Assembly (NCBI GenBank): GCA_905250115.1
Contig: CAJNOI010000241.1
Span: forward strand, 1 to 64,000
Source: Adineta steineri
Taxonomy: Eukaryota > Rotifera > Eurotatoria > Adinetida > Adinetidae
Direction: 5' to 3'
Length of the DNA stretch: 64,000 nucleotides
This document shows, piece after piece, positions 1 through 10,260 of this stretch. How positions within the stretch are numbered: position 1 is the stretch's first letter; each line of letters starts with the position of its first letter. A program made the translations under genes and the position numbers. The notes under the pieces are model-generated. The model was not told the origin of the DNA. It saw only the letters and a program-made list of their open reading frames with translations, and did no database searches.

Positions 1-143
1 TGATTCCTCCAATGTTCAACATCGCGGAATAGGATGCATTCTCTTATGTTTTAGTTTTCTTATTAAATCAACATTAAAATATGAGAAATGAGATGATTCG
101 TCTAATATACGCATAACTCAAAACTCCCAAAAATAGAACACAA

Positions 144-270
144 TTGTTCTGTTATGGAAATCATCCTTTCAAGTACTGAATACTTTTGTTCTATTTTGAG
201 AGTATTACTTCTGGGGATTGAGTACTATTATTCTGTTTTGGAAATACCACTTCCCATTCAGGAACAGATT
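144..270. repeat. Degenerate tandem repeat, about 43-bp unit
   Basis: Three diverged copies start near 144, 187 and 230. Each opens with TTCTGTTWTGGAAAT-like sequence and ends in a TTCAGTACTGAA-like or TTCAGGAACA-like stretch. It lies in the expected intron or 3' side of the incomplete membrane gene. No function is evident. Confidence 0.4.
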
Positions 271-442
271 TCTTCTGTATGTAATTATTAATTTTTTTTG
301 AGCGACTATATAATTTCAAATATCATTAGGTAAAATATGGATGCGTAAGTGAGCTACAAATTTGGAATTTACGTTAAGCTTATTTATTTCATGCTCAAGA
401 AATATATCAATTCTTATTTTTTCTTTTGTAACAAGACTTTAC

Positions 443-1709
443 CATTCATTGTTGTTTTGGCCTTTTTAGTGGAAGTAACCCATATTGCAATGCTAACGAC
501 AGTTATTAGGATGAAAACAACAACGATAATTAAAATCAATATTGGTTTCCGATGAAATAAAGATCTAAAATCATAGATATATTTCGAATAAATAAATCAA
601 ATACTTACGATCCTGTTTGTGGACGAGTAGATCGTCTAATATTGTTTTTATTCTCTGTTTCAGGCTAAATATTAAAAACAATTATTCATTTAGAATTCTT
701 TAAAAAGTGTTGACTGTTCTCGTAGGTAACCATTGAATTTGTTCATCTTTTCTCGAATAATAATGAAGAAAACTAAATCTCTTTCAGAAATATTTTATTT
801 CGAGAATGAATATTTCATCTATTTTTAAAACTTATTTTATACTGAAGAAAGATAAGAATGTTTAACAGTTTTTTTAATCCTGTGTGAAAATTCTCAGAAA
901 AACAAATAAAATAAAAAACAATGAGATTTGATTTTGATTCTATATATTTATATTTCTATAAATAAAAATTCAACTTGAATTAATCATTTCTATGTAGAAT
1001 ATTTTAGTTTGAGATGACATTAAAAATAATGCGACGATTTAGGATGATTTGTTTCTTATCGATGAAAATAAATTTATTGAAAAAAAGAACTTGTTAGTAA
1101 AAAGTATTGGTAAACGTGAAATGCATTGACATTATCTGAAGTTTGTTTTACATAAACAAAAAAATATCTATTATTTATTTCTGTTTGTTGAGATAAGATT
1201 TTATCCGTTGTTCTTAACGGAAAAACACTCAAAAAGCTCTTCTTACACATCTGTCTTTTATACAATGAAAATAATTCTTTCAGATCTTTGTTTTCAACAA
1301 AGAATTTCTTACAAAACGAATTTATTTATGTCACGAGTGTGGGTATTGGTGTGAGTAAGGGTATGAAATTTATTCCATGTTCACACCTACTCACACCCAC
1401 ACCCTAAAAACTCAGATAAAACAGAACTAGAGGTGCTGGTTCGATATTAGTATTAAGTTAACATTAAGATAATACAGTACCGATACCAAGTCAGCACTCC
1501 TAAGCATAATAACACTTACTTTGCATTCTAGTGATGCATCATGTGCAGTCGCTCGTTTTGAAGTCAACTCTATATCTCCTTCTTCATTCTTATCGATAAG
1601 AGGTTTTTTATATTCCATGTTTTGGTAGTTAGACTTAGGTAACTTTCCAAACGTTGGCCGTGACGATACTGTAGTTGTTACTTTTTTTCTCGTGACGTTG
1701 ATTGTGGTT
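443..1709 (-). CDS. Single-pass membrane protein, incomplete (three exons seen)
   Basis: Three exons join in frame with GT-AG borders: 1709-1520, 664-609 and 564-443. The first encodes a polar segment with Met at 1618 (MEYKKPLIDKNEEGDIELTS). It has a 3' splice site before 1709, so an earlier exon may exist. The last exon encodes about 19 hydrophobic residues (ILIIVVVFILITVVSIAIW) followed by Thr and Lys. This is a short cytosolic tail plus a type II membrane anchor. The donor at 443/442 has no partner before the left edge, so the ectodomain lies outside. The kelch gene at 42.2-45.5 kb has the same tail-anchor plan, so a kelch or similar ectodomain is possible but not seen. The function is unknown. 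The phase agreement across three exons is the main evidence. Confidence 0.5.
1335..1405. repeat. Telomere-like hairpin (TH) repeat
   Basis: The G-rich arm GAGTGTGGGTATTGGTGTGAG is followed after about 25 bp by C-rich CACACCCACACCCT. It lies in the intron between exons 1709-1520 and 664-609 of the membrane gene. Confidence 0.8.
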
Positions 1710-3044
1710 CTAAAAAGGTAAAAAACAATTCAAAACAAATATTAGAAGAGCACTACTGATGAAAAGATTGTTAGTTTATTCTTCCTAAAAACCGGCAATT
1801 ATATTATAGAAATCGCGTGATATAGTTGCTCTCATCTGAAGTTGTGGGAACAAAGCATTTTGAAGTTATCACTATAAAATCCATTTGACTAAAGAATTCT
1901 TTCGAGCTAAGTCACAAATATGAGTACACTTTTACAAGAATGCTTCATTTCCCACACTCAAAATTAAGAGTACTACTAATTATAACTGTAAGTGCACTTA
2001 CAATTGGGAAGTCATTTAGGGAATAACATTTCTTGTGCAAAGAAAATAAGTTTTAGATAAGTAAATTTTTAATTGGAAAATATTTTTCTTCGAATAGTGA
2101 TACTTGATTGCGCTTTCACTGGTTTATCTAACTATGAATGGATCCTTGATTTAGCTAAGAGCTCAAAGCCTACAGAATATTTTATCAACAACTTCTTTGA
2201 AAGATAACTGGCAGTTATAATCCAAATAAAATCGAGTAATAAAATTTATATGATCCTCTCAAACATGGTTCAAATCTTCTTCTATTTTTTTTACAGATCT
2301 TCGATGTTTTAAAACTTCTCCTCTGACTCTTATGAAATAATTCCCATACCTTTGATTGTGTATTAGTATATCGTCTCAGTTTCGAAAAAAATGAAAAGCT
2401 AAACTGTAATCATCTTCTTATATACAATCCTTCTTTATTTTTTTCATTTACTTCCGAAATTGGTAAACCTGGATTTTTTCCCCATGTTAGAATACGTATC
2501 TATTACATTTCATTTATAACAAAGAAGAAAAAGAAGAAGACCTTTAAGAAATAGCTAGGATGGATTACAATAAAATAATTTAAAAAGTTATCTTTTAACA
2601 TGTAATATAATACTGACCATGAAATGAGAAAAAAACAAAACAGAATTTACATTTGAATATCACAAAAACTCAAGAAGAATTCAACAAAATCTATCCTTAT
2701 CCAAGATAAGTTGAACATACATATAACACTTGTTATATGATGTGTAGTCGATTTCAACATATTTTAATTGTACTATACAACGAAAAAAATATAAGAAATT
2801 GAAGAAATATGGTTACCAGCACTCTCCGTGTTGATATACTGATTCATTAGTATGATTCTTATTATAACAACACATGGAACAATATGCACTATTATTATGT
2901 TAACATCTAGTGTTGGTTACCATCAACTAATTACTTCAGTTTATATTATTCTCAAACTATACTATCTTGCACTAATTCATGCTCATTGATTAGTATATAA
3001 ATATGCATATTAAAGTAGAAGGAGAAGTCTTGAGGACTGGTGTT
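1710..3044. other. AT-rich stretch, no clear gene
   Basis: Mostly AT-rich with stops in all frames. The only coding-like piece is on the plus strand at about 2103-2205. It reads through 34 sensible codons (LDCAFTGLSNYEWILDLAKS...) to a TAA, just after a possible AG acceptor at about 2098. No partner exon or family was recognised. Confidence 0.4.
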
Positions 3045-3070
3045 ATATTCATACCCACACCCACCCATAC
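3031..3070. repeat. TH repeat, right arm only
   Basis: CTTGAGGACTGGTG precedes a clear C-rich arm ATACCCACACCCACCCATACC. The left arm is strongly eroded. Confidence 0.5.
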
Positions 3071-3750
3071 CTTCTATTTATTATTTATTAACAGTATGGA
3101 ACCAGTGTGCAAAATTCTATCAATTGGCTGTTGTTTTCCGATTGGTAACAGTTACAGTGTTCATTTTGATTATTAAGAATGGTCATGCACCAGATAGAGG
3201 CATTAACAACGGGAGCAGCTTTATGCTATAAAGTAAATAGTAGAAAGAATAAGATAAAACAAATATTATAGATACTTGAATCGTTAATAAAAACAGCACA
3301 AGACGTGAATTTACACGTAAATTATATAGAGACTAAAATAGTTTGAGTCTACAACCTTTTTGTTACAGCAAATAGATTTTCATTCCCATCAATTTGAAAT
3401 GGGGAGGATTGTCAGTCTAGGTGTCGAATAAATGTAGCATCAATACCCAATTACATTATAATTAAAATGCGTCCAAAGAAAACGGCAGATCCTATATTTG
3501 TTCTTTGATAAAAATTAAATTTCATCGAAAAGCACTATTTTTGGATAAAATCATTAGAATTGATCAAACTGAACGAAAAAATGGATTCGCTTTTTCTTTC
3601 TTAATATTTATTCACATTGATTTTCAACTGTTATATTTTCTATTCAGTTATTTATAAGAAATCCAAATATAACATGTAATCGGAGGATTGTTTTTCTAAA
3701 ATCATTTATTTTAATGTTATTATAGATTAAAAAATGAAAGAATTAAACCA
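3071..3750. other. Intergenic, nothing recognised
   Basis: AT-rich, no long open frame with plausible composition, and no inverted or tandem repeat seen. Confidence 0.5.
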
Positions 3751-3756
3751 TCTTCA

Positions 3757-3830
3757 GGGTGGGTGTGGGTACGCAGTCGCATACAGAATAACATTGAGAC
3801 CCACAATCACATTCCCACACCACACGCACA
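3757..3830. repeat. TH repeat
   Basis: AGGGTGGGTGTGGGTACGC opposes ACATTCCCACACCACACGCA across a spacer of about 35 bp. The copy is purine/pyrimidine-biased and eroded on its right side. Confidence 0.7.
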
Positions 3831-4030
3831 CAACAAGCAAGACACGAAGGAACTCTCTAACAAAAAAAAACAAAAGAAACGCTCCGCAAACAAGAGAGAA
3901 AAAATTCACATAAAATAAAAGAAGAAAAGAATAGGAAAAAAGCAAAACAGCTCTTCCCTTCAAGCTACCAGTCAACATAGTTGGTAAAAAAATGGACAAA
4001 AAAGACAAAACGAAGAAAAAAAAGCAAGAA

Positions 4031-4116
4031 CATGGGTGAGAATATTCTATTTCACTCACATCCACATCCATCCACACCGTCACCCACATCAATACCTACC
4101 GACACCCAGATCCTCA
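4031..4116. repeat. TH repeat with long C-rich arm
   Basis: The short G arm ATGGGTGAG is followed by a long C-rich arm of CACATCCACATCCATCCACACC and CACCCACATC blocks ending in GATCCTCAAG. The CTCAAG edge matches other copies. Confidence 0.6.
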
Positions 4117-4189
4117 AGCAAACTACTGTCATGAGCTTTTTTATTATTCTTCTATCGATTAGAATGAAATTACGCAGACATTATTTTTG

Positions 4190-4745
4190 AATTACATACC
4201 CTAAGGTGAATATCTTCTTCTCTATGAGAGAAAAAAACCATTGCTTACTATATTTTATACGTATAAAAGCCATTTGAAAGAAAGCTTTTAGTAGTATTGT
4301 TATATGATTAGAATGTTTTGATTCGCGCTGAAATAATTCTAGAAATGAACTGTAATCGAGCATAGACTAAATTCGATTGCACTAAAGACTTCAGTAAGCA
4401 TACGAAAACTCTTGTCTTATAACGATGTAACTATCACAAAACGAATAAATGCATATAGTATGAATAATAAATCCTATTCCACAATATTGAGCAATGCAGG
4501 AACCACTTCCATTCAGTACCGGAAAGTCAATCTGGTTCCGGGGGTGGAACTGGTTTCGCGATGTTCAACATTACGGTAGGATGGATGTGGATGAAGTAGT
4601 AAATAATATTTGAATGTCATCTCGCTTTTTTTAATTTCAGATTATACATTGATCTCTCAACCATTTAACATATCAAAGTTTTCATATGGCGGAACTTTCT
4701 TTCTGTGCAATTTAATGATAATACTATTGCTGATGATGAACTGAG
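4190..4745. other. Intergenic with short dispersed repeat
   Basis: No gene seen. Positions 4497-4584 hold a CCACTTCCATTCAG motif and an ATGTTCAACATTACGG motif. Both recur near the left edge of the window (about 247-268 and 12-37) in the opposite order. This is probably remnants of one interspersed repeat. Confidence 0.35.
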
Positions 4746-4749
4746 CTCT

Positions 4750-4842
4750 TGAGGATGTGTGGATATGGATGAGAGTGTGGGTGCAACTGTGAGTGACAGT
4801 GAAAAAGTGGTACTCGCACTCACCACACCCACAGCCACCCTC
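4750..4842. repeat. TH repeat
   Basis: TTGAGGATGTGTGGATATGG and GAGTGTGGGTG oppose CTCACCACACCCACAGCCACC. It lies just downstream of the ankyrin-ART gene stop at 4926. Confidence 0.75.
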
Positions 4843-6180
4843 CCTAGATATAGTGAATATCAATGAGAAATAATATTTTTACAGAATAATTGTAAGTTAT
4901 ACAAAAAACGTTTCTGATAACATGATCAACCTGAATATGAATCGCAATATTCGTCATTACTATGGAGCTCAATTTCAACTAATCCTGAAGGTAAATGTTC
5001 AATGCGCTCAATTACAAACGACGTATGTGGCAGAATAAGTACTTCTTCTTCATGTGGATATTCAGAAATTGAAGAAATATCAAGTGCAAAGGGTTGCCTT
5101 TTCTTCTTTGCATAATCTCCATCATCGTTATAACCCCAACATTTATCTGTGTTTATATAGATGCACAAAACAGATAGCGATCGAGATTCACAAGAAGGTG
5201 CTATTGCAAATTGTTCGGCAATATCTCGAAGTTTCGATGTCGATGTAAACGCCTTGATTAATATTTCGATACCAACTTTATAGTGCTCTTCGAAATCTCC
5301 CAGTGATAATTTCATTCCACGATATGACGTCCCAAGAAAACGGTATTTTTTGAGCTTCTCATGCCCAGCAAAACAAGCAGCAAGACTAAAAGGGCCTAAC
5401 AAAGCTCTCCAATATAGACCCCTAAAAGTATGGACGTCACGTGCCAGTGCTAAGTTAACCGTTTTGTAGAAACCTGTTTCAGCTGTATAAGCTTTGATTA
5501 ACCAAAATGGGTCGCCTGTTTCTCGAGCTTGTTGGAGAAACCATTGGACATCGGCCAAATCCGATGTATTGTGAAATATTTTCTCATCTTCATGTTCTTC
5601 CTGTTCATAGAATCTGTCAACAACAGTCTTCACATCCCAACCTTCCCGAAGCATGACGTACCGATTTACACTCGAAAAACATGATGCAGCATGATTGTGG
5701 ACCCATTCTAGCTTTTGAGTCTGTGTATCACTTGTGAACCGTGTCGTGATTGCAGCGGTTGAGCGAATAAATAGCTGTTTGACTTGTTCTGTACAGATTT
5801 CCTCGAGAGGTGTGGAGTTGTTTTTGTTTAGTATGGTTCGCATTGCGCCATGCTCAAGGAGAACCTTGACGATCTTTGGATGATTATAATAACAAGCGGC
5901 GTGTAGACTTGTACTGCCATTAGGTTCTAGCCGATTAATTTGGTAAATTCCCCTTTCGCCGAAAATTTTTTTCGCCGATGATGAATTTCGCCGAAATAAA
6001 ATCGCCGAAAATTTTTTTCGCCGAAGATGAATTTCGCCGAAAGAAATTTGCCGAATGAATCTCTCACCGAACGCCCATACAAACTGCATATAATTGGTCT
6101 CATAGGTAACAATTGTGTTTTGGATAATTAGTCTATGATACCAAATCAGTTGATCTCCAAGTGGAACGACCTTCAAGCTA

Positions 6181-6450
6181 GACAGCTACCAACTGACTTG
6201 GTTACCAACTGACTTGGCTACCAACTGACTTGGTTGCCATCTGAGTTGGCTACCAATTGACTTGGTTACCAACTGACTTGGCTACCAATTGACTTGGTTG
6301 CCAACTGACTTGGTTACCAACTGACTTGGCTACCAACTGACTTGGTTACCAACTGACTTGGCTACCAATTGACTTGGTTGCCAACTGACTTGGTTACCAA
6401 CTGAGTTGGCTACCAACTGACTTGGCTATCAACTGACATGGTTACCAACT
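6181..6450. repeat. Tandem 16-bp array, left arm of foldback
   Basis: About 17 imperfect copies of ACCAACTGACTTGGYT. Units alternate GGTTACC, GGCTACC and GGTTGCC, and some have GAGTTGG in place of GACTTGG. The array is the mirror image of the array at 6571-6950. Confidence 0.9.
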
Positions 6451-6451
6451 C

Positions 6452-6566
6452 ATATGGATGGATGTGGATGTGGGTGAAGGTCTGGGTGTGAATGTGGGTG
6501 AGGGTCTGGGTGTGAATGTGGGTGAGGGTCTGGGTGTCTATCATCTCACACCCACACCCACCCTCA
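6452..6566. repeat. TH repeat at foldback centre
   Basis: Long G arm with repeated GTGGGTGAGGGTCTGGGTGT units, more than four GGG runs and so G-quadruplex-capable. A short loop leads to CACACCCACACCCACCCTCA. It sits exactly between the inverted arrays. Confidence 0.85.
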
Positions 6567-6570
6567 TTCA

Positions 6571-6950
6571 TCTGAGTTGGTAACCATATCAGTTAGTAAC
6601 CATATGGGTTGGTAGCCAAGTCAGTTGGTAGCCAACTCAGATGGTAGCCAACTCAGATGGTAGCCAAGTCAGTTGGTAGCCAAGTCAGTTGGTAACCAAG
6701 TCAGTTGGTAGCCAAGTCAGTTGGTAACCAAGCCAGTTGGTAGCCAAGTCAGTTGGTAGCCAAGTCAGTTAGTAGCCAAGTCAGTTGGTAACCAAGCCAG
6801 TCGGTAGCCAACTCAGATGGTAGCCAACTCATATGGTAGCCAAGTCAGTTAGTAGCCAAGTCAGTTGGTAGCCAAGTCAGTTGGTAACGAAGTCAGTTGG
6901 TAACCATCTGAGATGGCAACCAAAAGACACGGGATACATCTGACTTGGAA
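6571..6950. repeat. Tandem 16-bp array, right arm of foldback
   Basis: About 23 imperfect copies of AAGTCAGTTGGTAGCC, the reverse complement of the left-arm unit. It is longer than the left array, so copy number has drifted between the arms. Confidence 0.9.
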
Positions 6951-7378
6951 TGCCGCCCACTTGAAGATCAGTTGATTTGGTAGCATAGACTTATTATCCA
7001 ATACACAATTGTTGCTTGTAAGATCAATTCGGTGAATTTCATTTTTCGGCGAACTTCCTTCGGAGAAAAATAGTTTTCGGCGAAATTCATCTTCGGCGAA
7101 AAAATTTTTCGGCGAAGGTGGACTAAATCATTAATTTCAGTCAATGTTAATTCAGGTAAAAGACGCTGAATTGCAGTTAGATCTCCATTACAGCACGCTA
7201 TATACGAGTTGCTTACACCACTTTCACACATTCTGCAGCCTGATGAATTGCCTTTTGCTTCTATTCTGACATTCATGCATTTTCTCACTTTTAAAAAGAG
7301 TACGAAAAATATTGTTTGCTTAAACACTTCTTTCAAAAAAGTATAATCTCTCATGTGAAGAAAAGAGCGAAAAAATCT

Positions 7379-7471
7379 TGAAGGTGAGTGTGAGAGTTTA
7401 TTTGTGATCTCTCATCCACGCTCTCACCCACACCCTTACTAACTCTCACTCACCCCACACCCACACCGCCG
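7379..7471. repeat. TH repeat, doubled right arm
   Basis: TTGAAGGTGAGTGTGAGAG opposes two C-rich blocks, CTCACCCACACCC and CTCACCCCACACCCACACC. Confidence 0.7.
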
Positions 7472-7694
7472 ATTAAAACTATTCGCATCGCTCTGAATCA
7501 ATTTTCTCTCTGAAAGTGGAAATCTCAGAAGTCTCTTTGATAAACAACATTTCTTTTTTCTCCACGCGAGAACGAAAAAAAGAAAAAATAATTTATTAAT
7601 CGATTCAAAGCGTGCATTGTACATTTTTGTTTTAATAAGTACTAAAAAGTTGCACTGTAGTTGACAACCTAGGTTTTCATCTTTCCTCCATAAC

Positions 7695-7751
7695 ATGGCT
7701 GCTGATAATTCAACATCAGTCGATGTCCCAACCCAACCACAATGGTACTGA
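7695..7751 (+). other. Possible first-exon remnant (18 codons)
   Basis: ATG followed by MAADNSTSVDVPTQPQW-like codons and then TGA. The composition looks like a real N-terminus but no continuation was found before the TH repeats at 7796. It is a small gene remnant at best. Confidence 0.2.
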
Positions 7752-7795
7752 CTGTCTAATGAATCAGAAGAGGTTTTTAAAGTCGATCACAATTT

Positions 7796-7946
7796 TGAGG
7801 CTGTAGGTGTGAGTGTCTGTATGGACGTGGATGTGGGTGTAAAGTTTAGTTAACGCCACGCATCCATACCCAACTTGAGGGTGGGTGTGGGTGTCGGTCT
7901 GGTTATTATTAGGGCTAATCTCACTTACACCCACACCCTATATTCT
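7796..7946. repeat. Two adjacent TH repeats
   Basis: First copy about 7796-7875 (GTAGGTGTGAGTG ... CATCCATACCCAAC). Second copy 7876-7946, starting TTGAGGGTGGGTGTGGGTG and ending CTTACACCCACACCCTA. They lie back to back without a gap. Confidence 0.8.
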
Positions 7947-8271
7947 CAACATAAGCCATTGTTTATTACACAATATCTGATCTTTCTTTATTTTACCTTG
8001 ATTAGTATGAATTATACCATTTATTTTCAGAAAAACTTGGATAAAGTCAAACGAATTACATGACAAATAGATTTCTTTATTTATATTTTTAAATATAACT
8101 TTCTTTGAAAACATTTTTTTTCACTCAAATCATTAAAACAATAAAGACAATGATACGATAGTTATGCAAAACGTGCTATAAAAGACGTATTTGAACGCTG
8201 AACCACTGAATTGATAATCATCTGAGCATTAAGTTGAAGAAAAGTATCCGCTGGCTTCATCATCATATATT

Positions 8272-10020
8272 CCCATGTCATACAAACCGCTTTAAAACCG
8301 TCAGTTAACCGCAGTTTACCGTCCGCTTGAACGCCCATTTGACCGTTCCGGTTATCGCAGTTAACCGCGGTTAACCGCCGTTAACTGCATTCCACTGGCG
8401 ATTTTCGTTATGCTCTTACTGATGTGTTAGGATCGAATGTAGTTTACAGTAAAAGTTTTAATTCACATCTAGTTTTCAGTTAGCCTTTATTTAAATCTCA
8501 TCAAAATCAATTTCTAGCATAACAATAAAAGAGCATTTTAAATCATTAAAATATAAAAAATCACTTATCATTATTTAACATCACACATGTTCAACAAAAT
8601 CAACTTGTAATGAGACAAACAAAAAAGACGCGTACATTATGTTTTCACACAGGAAGAATGCGTCTACAAAAACACGAGTTACAACATAAAATAACATTAA
8701 TCAAGTACATATTCTACTATTCTAATTACGACTGTATGATAAAAACAGTTAATAAAGAAGTATTACATATTATAACAATAATCATGTAATATGTAAGAAA
8801 TAAATATTTTTAATAAAGTAAAAATACTTAAAACAAGAAAATAGAAGTAAAAAAGATATTTAACAAGAAGCTTTTTAATTTGCAAATGAACCAATAAATT
8901 CATCAAAATCGTCGTATAGTGCTACTTGTGGTGCAGGTTGCACTGTTACATTACCAGTACTACTTCTTTTTTTTCAATTCATTGCTTCTCTTTTGAAGAA
9001 TGCATTCATGCAAGGTTGTCCATTCAGACCGTAACATTTCATGATTCAGCTTGAATCTTGATCGAACTGCTTCTAAATAGAACCATATTTAAGAAGTGAC
9101 TATGATAAAAACTAATTTTTGTTTTACCTTTAATAATTAAGTATCGTTCATCCTTTACCAAGTCATCTTTAGTAATGGTCGTTATTTCTTCGAACGTAAA
9201 TAACTTATCCATTACAAGTGCAACATAATGACCCATATGAGTTTGAGCACCATATAACTGAAGTAGATCTACAGATACGCCTTCTGAATTGACATAAATC
9301 TAAAAAAAAACAACAGCCAAAAGTTCATAAGAAGAACCTGCTAAATATAACTCACTAATGTAGATTTAAATGGTGAATCGTCAACGATTATATTTTCATC
9401 ACCAAATTGATCACCATTTAATGCGACATTGATCTTGAAAATAAAAATTTATTATTTAAAACGAAAAATATTGATAAAATTGATATTTACTTTTTTCTTT
9501 GATAACTCGACGAGAACAAAAGGATTTTTTATCCATGGAGAGAATATTGATATCTAAAAATGAAGTTAACTGTTCGAGAAATTTCTAGATAAATTAACAA
9601 ACAAAAGTGAAAATCATATACATAGATATTATAAACGTAAAAAACTATTTTCAACAATCGATTCATTCATTATGTCGTTTATCTAATGAACAAGTCTTGA
9701 ACAATTTCAATCAATCCAATGAGAAAGAAAAAAGCGACATCTTAGTATAGCTTTAAAATATGAGTTTTGTTTCTCTAAATCTTGATAAAACAAATAGAAC
9801 AAGAGAATTCTAATCATATTGATGATTATTTCTAATTTTTTTTATATCACTACATATAGTTTGTTTGTTTTTGTTTATCGTTTCATTGTTAAAATCCGCT
9901 AGTCATAACCGATCGGTAACCGCGGTTAACCGTCGGTTCTGGCTTCAACCATCGGTCACCGCTGGTTCTTAGCACGACCGACGGTTACCGACGGTTTTAT
10001 GAAAAAAAGAGCGACATGGG
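8272..10020. mobile_element. DNA transposon-like element carrying a BEN-like gene
   Basis: Ends are CCCATGTC at 8272 and its exact complement GACATGGG ending at 10020. The subterminal regions (8294-8395 and 9905-9997) are full of GGTTAACCG/ACCGTC blocks in inverted arrangement. Flanks share TT or TTC (8270-8272 and 10021-10023), a 2-3 bp target duplication. The host gene reads continuously across the site outside the element. Inside is one spliced gene on the minus strand. No transposase motif was recognised, so the superfamily is unassigned. Confidence 0.75.
8960..9553 (-). CDS. BEN-domain-like protein encoded inside the mobile element
   Basis: Four exons with GT-AG introns: 9553-9491, 9433-9356, 9299-9128 and 9069-8960. 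The third and fourth join into LLQLYGAQTHMGHYVALVMD, then KLFTFEEI, DERYLIIK and AVRSRF. An LxDxLFTxEE helix followed by D-R-x-x-I-x-x-VxxRF is the pattern I know from BEN domains, which bind DNA or protein in chromatin factors and some viral and mobile-element proteins. Two short exons precede it; an upstream exon with a start codon was not found. The frame ends at 8960 after a run of eight A. With seven A it would run on to 8875, giving a basic KKR and an acidic tail (YDDFDEF). This is a recent indel or a sequence error. Confidence 0.55.
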
Positions 10021-10260
10021 TTCGGCGATAATATTATCTCGTGTTGAACCTATGCTACGTAAGCAATAATAAATAGGGCCAAAAATAAGACACAAGCAGG
10101 AAATACAACACAAGACACGAGTCACAGTTGAATTAGCAAAACGACTAAGTTTCGAAGATGAACGAGCGACAATTTGATAATTGAATGCATGATAAGTCTA
10201 GAAAATAAATGAAAAATAAGTTTCATTACGATTTAACCCTTTCAGTTCCATAGTAACAAA
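10021..10260 (-). other. Host exon with membrane anchor next to insertion
   Basis: This part of the split gene, from the acceptor after TTTTCTAG at 10198 to the insertion point, encodes a Cys-rich 19-residue hydrophobic segment. It is too short to be a separate gene and is listed because it fixes the insertion point. Confidence 0.55.

Larger units (their letters stand above)
5942..7129. mobile_element. Foldback transposable element with 8-bp target duplication
   Basis: The whole 1188 bp is a near-palindrome. The outer parts hold reiterated TTTCGCCGAA blocks (5951-6060, mirrored as TTCGGCGAA at 7030-7120). A 49-bp segment at 6108-6156 is repeated inverted at 6965-7013. Inside are short tandem arrays, and at the centre a telomere-like hairpin. 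ATTAATTT occurs at 5934-5941 and 7130-7137, an 8-bp target site duplication, the size typical of hAT elements. It has no coding capacity, so it must be non-autonomous. Confidence 0.9.
4926..7276 (-). pseudogene. Ankyrin-repeat mono-ADP-ribosyltransferase, split by a mobile element
   Basis: The coding halves are 7276-7130 and 5941-4926. The first ends in an ankyrin-type helix pair. The second resumes an ankyrin repeat (NGSTSLHAACYYNHPKIVKV), then carries a C-terminal R-S-E class ART fold. Visible are the NAD-binding Arg in SYRGMKL, the STS block in KAFTSTSKL, and the ExE motif as EEE in PHEEEVLILP. The family transfers ADP-ribose from NAD to protein side chains; the target is unknown. A 1188-bp element flanked by the direct repeat ATTAATTT interrupts it. 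Outside the element and one repeat copy the frame is continuous, for about 384 codons. As it stands the element adds stops or foreign codons, so the gene is probably inactive unless the element is spliced out. Start chosen at the Met 49 codons before the insertion; a longer start at 7354 is possible. Confidence 0.8.

Noticed and set aside
6181..6950. Regular 16-bp repeats that resemble a CRISPR array
   Set aside because: There are no unique spacers, the units are directly tandem, and the array is mirrored around a centre; the genome is eukaryotic.
8890..9560. BEN-like exons as part of the surrounding host gene
   Set aside because: The host frame is rejoined outside the inverted ends, and the BEN-like exons lie wholly between them.
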